Below, piece by piece: positions 39,650 through 47,328 of a DNA stretch of 64,000 nt. A program made the translations under genes and the position numbers. The DNA is from a bacterium (GTDB taxonomy: Bacteria > Bacteroidota > Ignavibacteria > Kapaibacteriales > UBA7675), in contig JAUIKM010000003.1 of NCBI GenBank assembly GCA_030430495.1, positions 124,001 through 188,000 of the forward strand. Direction: 5' to 3'. Every line of letters begins with the position of its first letter. Position 1 is the stretch's first letter. Below the pieces are notes generated by a model, which saw nothing but the letters and a program-made list of their open reading frames with translations, had not been told where the DNA came from and searched no databases.

Positions 39650-40294
39650 ATGACGCAGAGAACGAACAGAATGGCATGGACGGGAACATGGATGCGCTCA
39701 ACGGCAATCGCGCTGCTGATGGCGGCCGCAACGTTTATGAGCGCATGTGAGTCGGCAACACAAATTGACACGCCGTTCAAGACAAATCCCGCCAGGATCA
39801 CGCCAATCGAGACGGAGATAAATGTTGAGATTACGGAGCTGGTGTACTACAACAAAACCGACGCCTGGCTCTGGAACCACAACGCTTCACACAAGGCATT
39901 TACGATCGATACTTCCGACGGCGCACCGATCTGTTCGGCCGATGTCGAACTGATCGAACTGCCCTCATCAACCGACAATAATGAACTGATTGCGCTGCGC
40001 AACATGCGCCTGCACCTGGACGATATGAAAGCGGGCGTGGTGAAAACCTGCCGCTCTTCCACGCAGTCAAACGGCCAGGAATCCTACGTCGACCTGAAAT
40101 ACCTGCTGGAAATGAATGGACAGCAACAGCTGCGCAACCACCAGGCCGAGTTCACGCTGGAAATGACGGAACGCGAATTGCCGGCGGGCCTGGAAGGTCA
40201 ACGCCAGGTTGAAATCACCTTTGAAACGACGATCGACGGTCCGGCCGAAGCACTCAAATACGAGGTTAAAGGCTCCATCACGCTACATTTCTGA
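39650..40294 (+). CDS. Lipoprotein of the sigma-factor operon, first copy
   Basis: A 214-residue lipoprotein with AGGAAAG before the ATG at 39650. The signal sequence is long; the hydrophobic part begins at about residue 15 and ends in lipobox FMSAC. The mature protein begins CESATQIDTPFK and continues as a beta-rich domain (INVEITELVYYNKTDAW, EFTLEMTERELPAG, RQVEITFETTIDG, YEVKGSITLHF). Its start resembles that of the next gene (C-x-S-x3-I-D/E-TP), suggesting they are paralogues. No named family recognised. Confidence 0.8.
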   Translation: MTQRTNRMAWTGTWMRSTAIALLMAAATFMSACESATQIDTPFKTNPARITPIETEINVEITELVYYNKTDAWLWNHNASHKAFTIDTSDGAPICSADVELIELPSSTDNNELIALRNMRLHLDDMKAGVVKTCRSSTQSNGQESYVDLKYLLEMNGQQQLRNHQAEFTLEMTERELPAGLEGQRQVEITFETTIDGPAEALKYEVKGSITLHF

Positions 40295-40297
40295 CCC

Positions 40298-40924
40298 ATG
40301 AAAACGCTCCTTTTTTTCATACCGATTCTCTGCCTGGCGTCCTGCAGCAACTCGCTGGACATCGAAACGCCGCGCAAGGAACAGGTGACGGAAGTGGACA
40401 CGACGCAACATCACCAGGAGAGTGCGGAGCTGATCCCGACGCGCTATGAACTTCAGGTGGAAGAAATCATGCGCGTGAGCTACAGCAACGGCGGCGGCGA
40501 GACCTATTCAACTTCGGTCTGGAAACACAAGGAACTGCGTTCGGACCTGCTGATGTTGCGGCAGGACAACGACGATCTGCACCTGTCGGCCAATCTTCTG
40601 CTGCGCGCCACGGATGCGTTTACACGCTACGGCATCACGGAAATAGAACTGCGCCTGGGCGGCATCAACAGCGTGGGACGCAGAACGATCAATGCACAGC
40701 CACAGGGCTCGAGTTTTGTGCGCGTCGTGTTCAGACCAATTGAAAATTATCCGGGTTCGACCACTGTGACCCAATACGTTCCCGCAGACGTGGAGTTTGT
40801 GCGGCCGGCCGGCGACAATTCCCACATTCAGATGAAGCTGAATTTCGACCTCGGCATTCCCCTGCCATCCAGCATCAGTCCGGGTAGCGCCAACATCCGG
40901 CTCGACCTCTTTTTTGACCAATAA
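40298..40924 (+). CDS. Lipoprotein of the sigma-factor operon, second copy
   Basis: A 208-residue lipoprotein that starts 3 bp after the previous stop, so coupling is likely. The signal peptide ends in lipobox CLASC and the mature start is SNSLDIETPRKE, like the IDTP motif of its neighbour. A strand-rich body follows (RYELQVEEIMRVSYSN, LRSDLLMLRQDNDDLHLSAN, GITEIELRLGG, SHIQMKLNFDLGIPLP, ANIRLDLFF). The paired lipoproteins may be sensed by, or be targets of, the sigma/anti-sigma pair upstream. Function unknown. Confidence 0.8.
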   Translation: MKTLLFFIPILCLASCSNSLDIETPRKEQVTEVDTTQHHQESAELIPTRYELQVEEIMRVSYSNGGGETYSTSVWKHKELRSDLLMLRQDNDDLHLSANLLLRATDAFTRYGITEIELRLGGINSVGRRTINAQPQGSSFVRVVFRPIENYPGSTTVTQYVPADVEFVRPAGDNSHIQMKLNFDLGIPLPSSISPGSANIRLDLFFDQ

Positions 40925-40951
40925 AACCCGACCAAATCCATTTTTGTTCGT

Positions 40952-40972
40952 CCCGCGGTTGCACGTCGCGGG
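40952..40972. terminator. GC hairpin after the sigma-factor operon
   Basis: CCCGCG/CGCGGG stem with loop GTTGCACGT, about 27 bp after the last stop. It is preceded by TTTTTGTTCG rather than followed by T's, as at thyX, so terminator function is uncertain. Confidence 0.4.
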
Positions 40973-41070
40973 CAGATGAATCAGTACCGGGTATTCGCGG
41001 CGGCGGTGCGGCGTCCGTCAGGCGCGCCCGGCCTTTTTATCGGCGTGCGCCACAGCAGGCTCTTTTAACA

Positions 41071-41241
41071 TCACCAGTGCTTTGGCGCTGCGGCGTTGGC
41101 GAGTATCGGCTTTAAGCCTTTGGTGATCCAGTCGTTGTACTCGCGTTTATGCGAAGGCGGCAGGCGATCAAATTCTTCCGAGGCGGCGGCATCGCCGGCC
41201 GGCGCTTCACGCAATTCGTCGGGAATAATGGTATCAGACAT
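41071..41241 (-). CDS. Short YdeI/OmdA-type domain protein, apparently truncated
   Basis: A 56-residue gene starting at the ATG at 41241, eight bases inside the 2H phosphoesterase gene. The core IIPDELREA...FDRLPPSHKREYNDWI is the C-terminal OmdA (bacteriocin-protection YdeI/OmpD-associated) motif, whose consensus is D-x-P-x-D-L-x-x-A...F-x-x-L-P-P-S-H-x-x-E-Y-x-x-W-I. The usual following Arg-rich end (K-x-x-E-T-R-x-x-R-I) is missing and the large N-terminal part of YdeI is absent. It may be a mini-gene or a fragment. Tight overlap with the upstream gene argues that it is translated. Confidence 0.65.
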   Translation of the reverse strand: MSDTIIPDELREAPAGDAAASEEFDRLPPSHKREYNDWITKGLKPILANAAAPKHW

Positions 41242-41761
41242 TTTTTCTATCGTGTTTGATGTTCTGAACAAAATTCCATTTTCCGATCTCGGCGGAGGTC
41301 TCCACAAAAGCGATGGCGTCAAACTCAAGTTCATCTGCTTTGAGCGCTGTTGCGGCGCGCACCTGCATTGCATCTTTTTGCTGCGGCGTAGCGGGGCCGT
41401 AGAGCAGGCTGACATGCGGATCGTATTTTTCGGCCGCATACGATTGCGCGTCGGGGCCGGGGCGCACCGCCGCCTGCAGAGCCTGGCGCAGATCGAGCAC
41501 GTTCGGGCTGATCCGCACGCGGCGAATGAGGGAGCGAAAATACTTGTCGCTCCGCACAAACTCATCGACCTGCAGACGCAGCGGCAGAAACTGATTGACT
41601 ATGCGACTCAGCGACTGATCGTCCAGGGCATGCGCCTGCACAACCAGGGTCACATGCGCCGCAAAGGACGGGCGACTGACTTCGCGCGCGCAGAGATCAA
41701 TCTGCAATTGGTACGCAGCGGCGTCGCGTGCAGCCGGCAGAAGCCAGAATGAACCGATCAT
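41234..41761 (-). CDS. 2H phosphoesterase (2'-5' RNA ligase/CPDase-like)
   Basis: A 175-residue member of the 2H family, which hydrolyses or makes 2',5' or cyclic phosphodiester bonds. The two HxT/S catalytic motifs are present: HVT at residues 36-38 (SFAAHVTLVVQ) and HVS at 116-118 (YDPHVSLLYG), with spacing normal for the family. It is closest in feel to the plant/bacterial cyclic phosphodiesterase subgroup because of the PHVSLLYG block. Substrate unknown. It overlaps the OmdA-like gene by 8 bp. Confidence 0.85.
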   Translation of the reverse strand: MIGSFWLLPAARDAAAYQLQIDLCAREVSRPSFAAHVTLVVQAHALDDQSLSRIVNQFLPLRLQVDEFVRSDKYFRSLIRRVRISPNVLDLRQALQAAVRPGPDAQSYAAEKYDPHVSLLYGPATPQQKDAMQVRAATALKADELEFDAIAFVETSAEIGKWNFVQNIKHDRKNV

Positions 41762-41778
41762 GAGTCAAGTTTTACTCC

Positions 41779-43128
41779 CTACTCGCCGCGGCTGAAAGCG
41801 CCGGGATCCAGATTGCACAGGAGCCGGACAAAGTCCGAATTGTCTCTGGTCAACTCGCGCCGTTGAAAAAACGCACAGAAAGCAGACAGCTCCCGCTCAA
41901 AGACGTCACCTTCTACGTCCAGATCGGGCAGTGTTTCATCGCCGGAACGGTTGGCGTACATAATGTTGCCGCTGATCTCAAAACCCTCGGGAACCGCATG
42001 CCCGGCGAGCGGACTCTGATAGCAGAATAACTCGGCGGCGTCAAGGCGCTCATCCTGTCCGGTCTTCACCAATAGGTTGTCGTTAAACAACCCGAGGTCG
42101 TCCTCAAAACCCGTCACACTTATCATTGCGCCGCAGGCTCCGGTGTGGTAGATGATATTGTGTTGAATCATTCCCACCGGCGATTGATCGCCCGTCTGCC
42201 AGAGCGCCACGCCCCAGGTAGTAATGTGCTCGATGATATTGTCTTTCACGATTCCGTCGGCGTTGTCGCGAATTCCGACGCCCTTGTAGCAGCGTTTAAT
42301 CAGGTTGTTTTTGAGTTGGCCGGTGGCGTTGTCTTTCAGCAGTACCGCAGTGCTCTCACCGCGTACTCGCGCCCTCGGTCTTGTTCCGGGTGCAACGCGC
42401 GTCGTATCTGTGTTGACGTCCAGACTGCCGTCGATGAGATTATCGCGCAGTGTGGCGCGCGCGTCCGCGCCGACAACGACGGAGCTGCCGTTAAACGCGC
42501 TAAATCTGTTGCCTTTGATTGAGACACGGCCGCCCTCGCCCGCTTCCAGTGCAATGACGAGCGATTCCGCATCGGACGGATCGGACGGCAAAGGCGCATC
42601 GAGTTGAAAGGTTGAAGTAAGAATGTCGGCGTCGCTGTTTACGATCGAGACAAAACTCAGCGTGTCGATCGGATTAAACGCCGGTTTAACCAGAAAGTCG
42701 AGGTTATTCATTGAACAATGATTGCAGCGTTCAAAACGCAGACCGTGGCGCGCCTCAACAATTATCTTCACCGTACCCGCCTTTTCAGCGCCGAAGTTGA
42801 GGCGCTCCCCGGAGAGGCGCAGAGCGTAGCCCTGCGCGGCCATGCGCTCGGAGATCAGTTCCGGATCGTCAAAGTGATATTCGCCGGGCGCCAGCACCAC
42901 GTCGACAAAATCGATGGGATCTTCCAGCAGGTCGAGCAGGTCTTCGACGTTGTCGACTTCGATGCGATCCAGTTCGTATGCCTGCGGCTGTGCGGCGAGA
43001 CGGGCAGGCAGCAACACAACAGGCAAAACAATCGCAGCAAGGACGGAGCAAACGAGCGCCAGTTGCGGCCAGGGCTTGCTGGTTTGCGCCCTTTCGGCGC
43101 AGGACAGTGATAATTGCGACATTTCCAT
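41779..43128 (-). CDS. Secreted right-handed beta-helix (parallel) protein
   Basis: A 449-residue exported protein. An extended N-region is followed by a hydrophobic signal segment (LALVCSVLAAIVLPVVLL) and a cut near LAAQ. The body shows repeated short strands with Asn ladders typical of parallel beta-helices: GRVSIKGNRFSAFNG, ARATLRDNLIDGSLD, ATGQLKNNLIKRCYKGVGIR, ADGIVKDNIIEHITTWGVAL, GMIQHNIIYHTGA. Such folds occur in pectate-lyase-like and NosD-type proteins. No catalytic set could be assigned. No T9SS domain at the end. Confidence 0.82.
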   Translation of the reverse strand: MEMSQLSLSCAERAQTSKPWPQLALVCSVLAAIVLPVVLLPARLAAQPQAYELDRIEVDNVEDLLDLLEDPIDFVDVVLAPGEYHFDDPELISERMAAQGYALRLSGERLNFGAEKAGTVKIIVEARHGLRFERCNHCSMNNLDFLVKPAFNPIDTLSFVSIVNSDADILTSTFQLDAPLPSDPSDAESLVIALEAGEGGRVSIKGNRFSAFNGSSVVVGADARATLRDNLIDGSLDVNTDTTRVAPGTRPRARVRGESTAVLLKDNATGQLKNNLIKRCYKGVGIRDNADGIVKDNIIEHITTWGVALWQTGDQSPVGMIQHNIIYHTGACGAMISVTGFEDDLGLFNDNLLVKTGQDERLDAAELFCYQSPLAGHAVPEGFEISGNIMYANRSGDETLPDLDVEGDVFERELSAFCAFFQRRELTRDNSDFVRLLCNLDPGAFSRGE

Positions 43129-43255
43129 CCCACTCCCTCTTCAACTCCGAGACTTGCCGACGGCTTCTCAGTCAAAAACGCAACCAGAGACTAAACGATT
43201 CGCGCCTCCAAAAATTCTGCCTGTTTTGTCGCGCGATGAATTGGATCTGCTGTTT

Positions 43256-43711
43256 CGCGGATCGACGACGTTGGGTTGGCTGACTGGTATGCGGTGTTTG
43301 ATGACGCCTCGCGGATCGACGACGTTGGGTTGGCTGCCCGGTACGCGGTGTTTGATGACGCCTCGCGGATCGACGACGTTGGGTTGGCTGACTGGTACGC
43401 GGTGTTTGATGACGCCTCGCGGATCGACGATGTTGGGTTGGCTGCCCGGTACGCGGTGTTTGATGACGCCTCGCGGATCGACGATGTTGGGTTGGCTGCC
43501 CGGCACGCGGTGTTTGATGACGCCTCGCGGATCGACGACGTTGGGTTGGCTGACTGGTATGCGGTGTTTGATGACGCCTCGCGGATCGACGATGTTGGGT
43601 TGGCTGACTGGTATGCGGTGTTTGATGACGCCTCGCGGATCGACGATGTTGGGCTGGCTGCCCGGTACGCGGTGTTTGATGACGCCTCGCGGATCGACGA
43701 CGTTGGGTTGG
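43256..43711. repeat. 54-bp tandem repeat array, 8.4 copies
   Basis: Eight full units start at 43256 and every 54 bp to 43634, followed by a 24-bp partial unit. Each begins CGCGGATCGACGAYGTTGGG and ends GCGGTGTTTGATGACGCCT. Units differ only at a few bases (GAC/GAT, TGACTGG/TGCCCGG, TAT/TAC/CAC, TTG/CTG). Because 54 is divisible by three, long frames stay open on both strands, giving 18-residue repeats; none has a credible start, signal or family. In one plus frame (I-D-D-V-G-L-A) most differences are synonymous. There are no spacers, so this is not a CRISPR array. Confidence 0.97.
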
Positions 43712-43811
43712 TCACTGAACGCCTGGCGGACGGACTTGAGACTGAACGACTGATCATTCGATGAAAAACAAGAGCGGATTTTGCAGGGAGCGTATAACAA
43801 GAGTTTGGAAT

Positions 43812-43831
43812 ACATTCCCATATGGGAATGT
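43812..43831. promoter_or_regulatory. Perfect 20-bp palindrome before the arsR remnant
   Basis: ACATTCCCATATGGGAATGT is fully self-complementary and ends 9 bp before the ATG of the ArsR-type pseudogene. The position and symmetry are those of an ArsR-family autoregulatory operator; binding is inferred. Confidence 0.7.
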
Positions 43832-43840
43832 GTTTGTGTT

Positions 43841-44204
43841 ATGGCACGAGCAGCAACCACTTCCGATGTGTACAACGCAATCGCCGAACCGCAGCGAAGG
43901 ATTATCCTGGATTTGCTGGCGACCGGCGAATACCCCGTCAATGACATGTCCAACGAGCGGGGACTTAAACAACCGCAAGTGTCCAAACACCTGCGCGTGC
44001 TGTAGGAAGTCGGGCTGGTCGCCGTGCGCGAGGATGGTCGCCGCCGACTCTACTTCCCTGAACGGCGAAGCATTAAAGCCGATGCAACATTGGGTCAACA
44101 ACCTGTTTAAAATCTGGAACGACCGCTTTGACAGGCTGGATATCTTGTTAAACGAACTACAATCCAGGGATCAACAAGATGGAAACCGCGATGAACAAAC
44201 CTGA
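43841..44204 (+). pseudogene. ArsR-family regulator, broken by a TAG and a frameshift
   Basis: The reading frame from the ATG at 43841 encodes the classical ArsR winged-helix start (YNAIAEPQRRIILDLLATGE, then the recognition segment LKQPQVSKHLRVL). It stops at TAG 44003-44005, where relatives have Lys or Arg before E-x-G-L-V. The frame then continues with EVGLVAVREDGRRRLY. About one extra T near 44054 shifts it, and the tail resumes in the next frame as SLNGEALKPMQHWVNNLFKI, then DRFDRLDILLNEL. The tail has the length and sequence expected of ArsR proteins paired with an SRPBCC gene. Two independent lesions make function unlikely, unless they are sequencing errors. Confidence 0.85.
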
Positions 44205-44700
44205 TCCGGACGAAGCGGTCAAGAGCACCCAGGTGCTGATGACGCGATTTTTTTAAGCGCCGCGCGAGCTGGTATTTAAGACATGGACCAGAGCGGACCT
44301 GCTCGAGCGTCGGCGGAGCTCCAAAATCTTCACAACTCCGACTGTCAGGATTGACTTTCGCATTGGCGGTAGCTTTGTTTTCTGCATGCGTACGCCGGAT
44401 GGGCAGGGGTTCCGGGCCAAGGGCGAATACCTGGAAATTGTCGAACCGGAGCGCATTGTACACCGCGACTTTTTTCTCGACGCCGATGAAAACGTCATTC
44501 CTCCCTACGCATACGGCATAAAGTCGGACGACCTGTCGCCCTCTATGGTAACGGTGACCTTCACGGAAGAAAACGGCGGCACGCACATGATTTTAAGAAC
44601 CGACAGCACCGTGTTCACCGAACGGGAAACTCACATGGCCAGGCCGGGCTGGAACGAAATGTTCGACAAGCTGGATGTTTTACCGGCCGAGCCGTCCTGA
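44179..44700 (+). pseudogene. SRPBCC/AHSA1-domain protein, broken by an in-frame TAA
   Basis: Frame from the ATG at 44179, overlapping the tail of the ArsR remnant, as is normal for this gene pair. After 25 codons a TAA (44254-44256) interrupts the first strand (MTRFF*APRELVFKTW, where relatives have Asp). The frame then continues without a stop to 44700: FTTPTVRIDFRIGGSFVF, GEYLEIVEPERIVHRDFF, VTVTFTEENGGTHMILR, PGWNEMFDKLDVL. The usual Trp-Trp-Gly-Pro after LLER is changed to Arg-Arg-Ser-Ser. Activator of Hsp90-like START-fold proteins bind hydrophobic ligands. It is decaying together with its regulator. Confidence 0.85.
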
Positions 44701-44920
44701 CAGCAGCGATCGACATGACGCCGGCGGATTCATCACTTGTTAAAAAGTGTGAATGTTACTCAACCTGACGGCAGAGGGTTGGTTGGCATTCCGACTTCCA
44801 GTCCAACAGCACGGTAGATCCGCGAGCCGGAAACGGGTTAACAAATGAGTGCAAAGTGAGTTTAAAGCTCCGACAGTCGCCCGTCTGGAATGTGTCGACG
44901 AGATTACTATGTCGATGCTT

Positions 44921-46390
44921 TTACTCTTCGTCAGTCCGAACGACCGACTCGCCCGGGGCTTTGACATCCAGCGCCGACGTTTTCTGCCGCACCAAGACCT
45001 GAATACTGTCTTTTAACTCGTTGACATAGCGGCCGTAGCGGTACACAAAACTCTGGTTGCGAACTTCGCTGTTAAGCGACATGTCAAAAAGCCGAATGGC
45101 CATTTTGTAGCGCTTCAGTTCCATGCTGGTCAATGCCAACATGTAGACGACCTGCGAGTCGCGCTGGTCGCTCATCATCAAGGGATGCAGAATTGCGTAG
45201 GCCTCTTTGTAGTCGCCCATGTGATATCGACATACGCCGTAGTGCGCTTCATCCCGACGCAGTCCGGTGGAGCGGGTCAGGTAGAGGGCATGTGGAAAAG
45301 CGGCCCCGGGATCAAAGGCTGTGGTTTCCTCGTTCAGCAGCAGATTGACCAGTTTGCGCCTGTGGTAAATGTCGAGGCTGTCGCGCTCGACGATCGCGGT
45401 GTAACTCCTGCGTGCGGATTCGAAATCGCCGTTGCGCTCGCCGAGTTCCGCGGCGATCTGATGGTACACACGCGAGTCCGGCGGCGCGAGTTGTTTAAGC
45501 GAGTCGAGATAGTTTAACTCCTGATCTCTGTGCGTGCCGAAGACGATGCCGGGCGCAAGATCCAACATGGCAAAACGCAAATAGTTGGACGGATCGCTCG
45601 CTGGAAGAAGGCGCATGCCGAGTTGCGCAAAGTAGCGTTGCCCCACCGGATTTTTGGATGACTCGCTGTCGTGCGCCAGTTGTTCAAGATTATCGGCGAT
45701 TTGCTGTGTCGCAAAGGATGGCAGTCGCAGCAGAAGCGTCGGCACAGCCAACAGAATAAGCGGCGCGCAGACTCCCACAAGAAAGGTGGAAAATCCTGGT
45801 CCACGCTGCTCCCTCAAAGCGCCGTACAGGCGCAGCACCGAAAGGACGACACATGCCAGGAGCCACAGAGCAACGCCGAATTCAAGAATCTTGAACACGA
45901 CTGACGCGTCCGGCCCGCTCGACAGACGCAGGATACTGTCAATTTCACCAAAAAAGGACAACCAGAATGCCGCAATCAGAGATATCATGTAGACCGGCAC
46001 TCCGGCAAACAACACAAGGTGCCGCACCGACTGCACGCTCAGATTGATGCCGGTCATCGACACAAACAATCCCATCAGGCCGCCGGCAACCCAGTAGTAC
46101 AACATGCCCATCGCAAAGCCGCAGGGCAGCAGAAGCAAGAGGTAGGTGTAGAGATTTGCCGTCTGCTCCAGGAGCGAAGGCCAAAACAGAACCAGAATCC
46201 AGTTGTTCAGCAAAGCCCACAGGCTGATTCCCGCGATCGCAATGAATACTATTATCAACCAGGGTTGCTCCACGGGAATGGCGTACCGCGCAACGTTGCG
46301 GAAGCGGAAAAAGCAGTTCCACAGGAAGATGCTCGGCTTACGCTCACGCGCCGACAGGTCTTCGTCTATTGTCTCCTGCAGAAAGCTCAT
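44921..46390 (-). CDS. Membrane protein with Yip1-like N-terminus and TPR-like C-terminus
   Basis: About 489 residues from the ATG at 46390, preceded by GGTGATGGGA; the frame is open further up to 46441 but inside the RadC-like gene. The N-terminal half has five or six membrane helices in the layout of Yip1-type domains (PWLIIVFIAIAGISLWALL, LYTYLLLLLPCGFAMGMLYY, HLVLFAGVPVYMISLIAAFW, CAPLILLAVPTLLL). The C-terminal half is helical and TPR-like (YHQIAAELGERNGDFESARR, YGVCRYHMGDYKEAYAILH, LALTSMELKRYKMAIRLFD). No enzyme motif is visible. It overlaps the 3' end of the RadC-like gene by about 47 bp. Confidence 0.75.
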   Translation of the reverse strand: MSFLQETIDEDLSARERKPSIFLWNCFFRFRNVARYAIPVEQPWLIIVFIAIAGISLWALLNNWILVLFWPSLLEQTANLYTYLLLLLPCGFAMGMLYYWVAGGLMGLFVSMTGINLSVQSVRHLVLFAGVPVYMISLIAAFWLSFFGEIDSILRLSSGPDASVVFKILEFGVALWLLACVVLSVLRLYGALREQRGPGFSTFLVGVCAPLILLAVPTLLLRLPSFATQQIADNLEQLAHDSESSKNPVGQRYFAQLGMRLLPASDPSNYLRFAMLDLAPGIVFGTHRDQELNYLDSLKQLAPPDSRVYHQIAAELGERNGDFESARRSYTAIVERDSLDIYHRRKLVNLLLNEETTAFDPGAAFPHALYLTRSTGLRRDEAHYGVCRYHMGDYKEAYAILHPLMMSDQRDSQVVYMLALTSMELKRYKMAIRLFDMSLNSEVRNQSFVYRYGRYVNELKDSIQVLVRQKTSALDVKAPGESVVRTDEE

Positions 46391-47060
46391 TCCCATCACC
46401 GATTGAAAGTTGGTTGTGCTCCGCGAAACTAAAATACGCATCGTCGGAGAATATCACATGGTCAATTAACTCGATTCCGACAATTTCTCCGCTGGTTCGC
46501 ACCCGCTGGGTCACGCTGTGGTCTGTCAGGCTGGGCTGGAGATTGCCAGAGGGATGGTTGTGCGCCAGGAAAATTCCGACGGCGCGGTCGCAGATTGCCG
46601 GAGCAAAAATCTCGCGCGGGTGCACCAGCACGGAATCGGCCAGGCCCATGCCGATATGATGCACGTTGCAGACTTCGTGCGCACCGTTCACACTCACCAG
46701 CCACAGATTTTCGATGTCGGGACGACCGCGATTGCGCAGCAGAACGGCCACATCGCCCGGCGAAGTTATGGTCGTCCCGCCGCGGGTCTGACGACGAACC
46801 AACTCAAACAGGCGACGCATCGCGTCCTGCTCGGCGGGTTCGACATCTGCTTTCACCGCCTCTTCCAGCAGTCAGTTGTATCCGTCCCGCGCGGTCTGCA
46901 GGCGGCGCCACAGGCGTTCCATTTGTGCACCCAGTTCGCTGCTGAAAACTTTTCCGGGCGCAACAAAACTGTGCAGCAGCTGCGCGTCGCTCATTCCTGC
47001 CACGTCCACGAAACGCCGCTCACAAACGCCGCCGATTCCGTCGGGCATGCCGTATTGCAT
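46344..47060 (-). pseudogene. radC: RadC-family (JAMM/MPN) protein interrupted by an in-frame TGA
   Basis: A strong ribosome site (GGGAGGAGG) precedes the ATG at 47060. The first 62 codons contain a RadC-like N-terminal segment (AGMSDAQLLHSFV) and end at TGA 46872-46874. The same frame then runs on for about 175 codons with LLEEAVKADVEPAEQDAM, VLVHPREIFAPAI, the metal-binding signature AHNHPSG...SLTD and IELIDHVIFSDDAYFSFAEH, which is the complete RadC catalytic domain. Either the gene is inactivated by one nonsense mutation, or the catalytic part is made from an internal start (ATG at 46856). Its real cellular role is unsettled for the family. Confidence 0.8.
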
Positions 47061-47272
47061 GTCGCCTCCTCCCTTTTTGACTGATTTTTTTGTTTGGCCC
47101 TGGTCACCCTGTGGCAAACAAGAAAATCATGCAGGGTTCAGCAAACAAGCGGAAAAAGTCAAGCGGGCGAGTTAAGCCCCTGAACGTCGCGTTTCACGTG
47201 ATTAAACGGGCCAACAAGATTAATACGCGCGATTCTCACGTCGGCGGCTCAACACCAAAACAAGCAAAAAAA

Positions 47273-47300
47273 AGCCGCTCCCCCGGATCGGAGAGCGGCT
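47273..47300 (-). terminator. Intrinsic terminator of the ABC/GldFG/DUF4340 operon
   Basis: AGCCGCTC/GAGCGGCT stem, 12-nt loop, followed on the minus strand by a run of eight T's. It lies about 29 bp past the DUF4340 gene stop. Confidence 0.9.
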
Positions 47301-47328
47301 CGGCGTTAAACACGTCACGTGCGTGAAG

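Noticed and set aside
43256-43711. CRISPR array
   Set aside because: Units are contiguous with no unique spacers, and no cas genes are nearby.
42914-43753. 279-residue repeat protein read on the plus strand
   Set aside because: It begins inside the antisense of the beta-helix gene and owes its length to the 54-bp repeats; no start signal, signal peptide or family.
43168-43986. 272-residue minus-strand repeat protein
   Set aside because: It runs antisense through the ArsR remnant and its operator; openness again follows from the triplet period of the repeat.
46872-46874. TGA in the RadC-like gene as selenocysteine
   Set aside because: The position is not a redox site of the family, no SECIS-like hairpin was seen right after it, and neighbouring genes carry other stop codons.
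38955-47133. 18-bp word CAAACAAGAAAATCATGC shared between the anti-sigma gene and the spacer before the RadC-like gene
   Set aside because: An isolated match with different flanks; in a window of this size it can be chance, and there is no sign of duplication around it.
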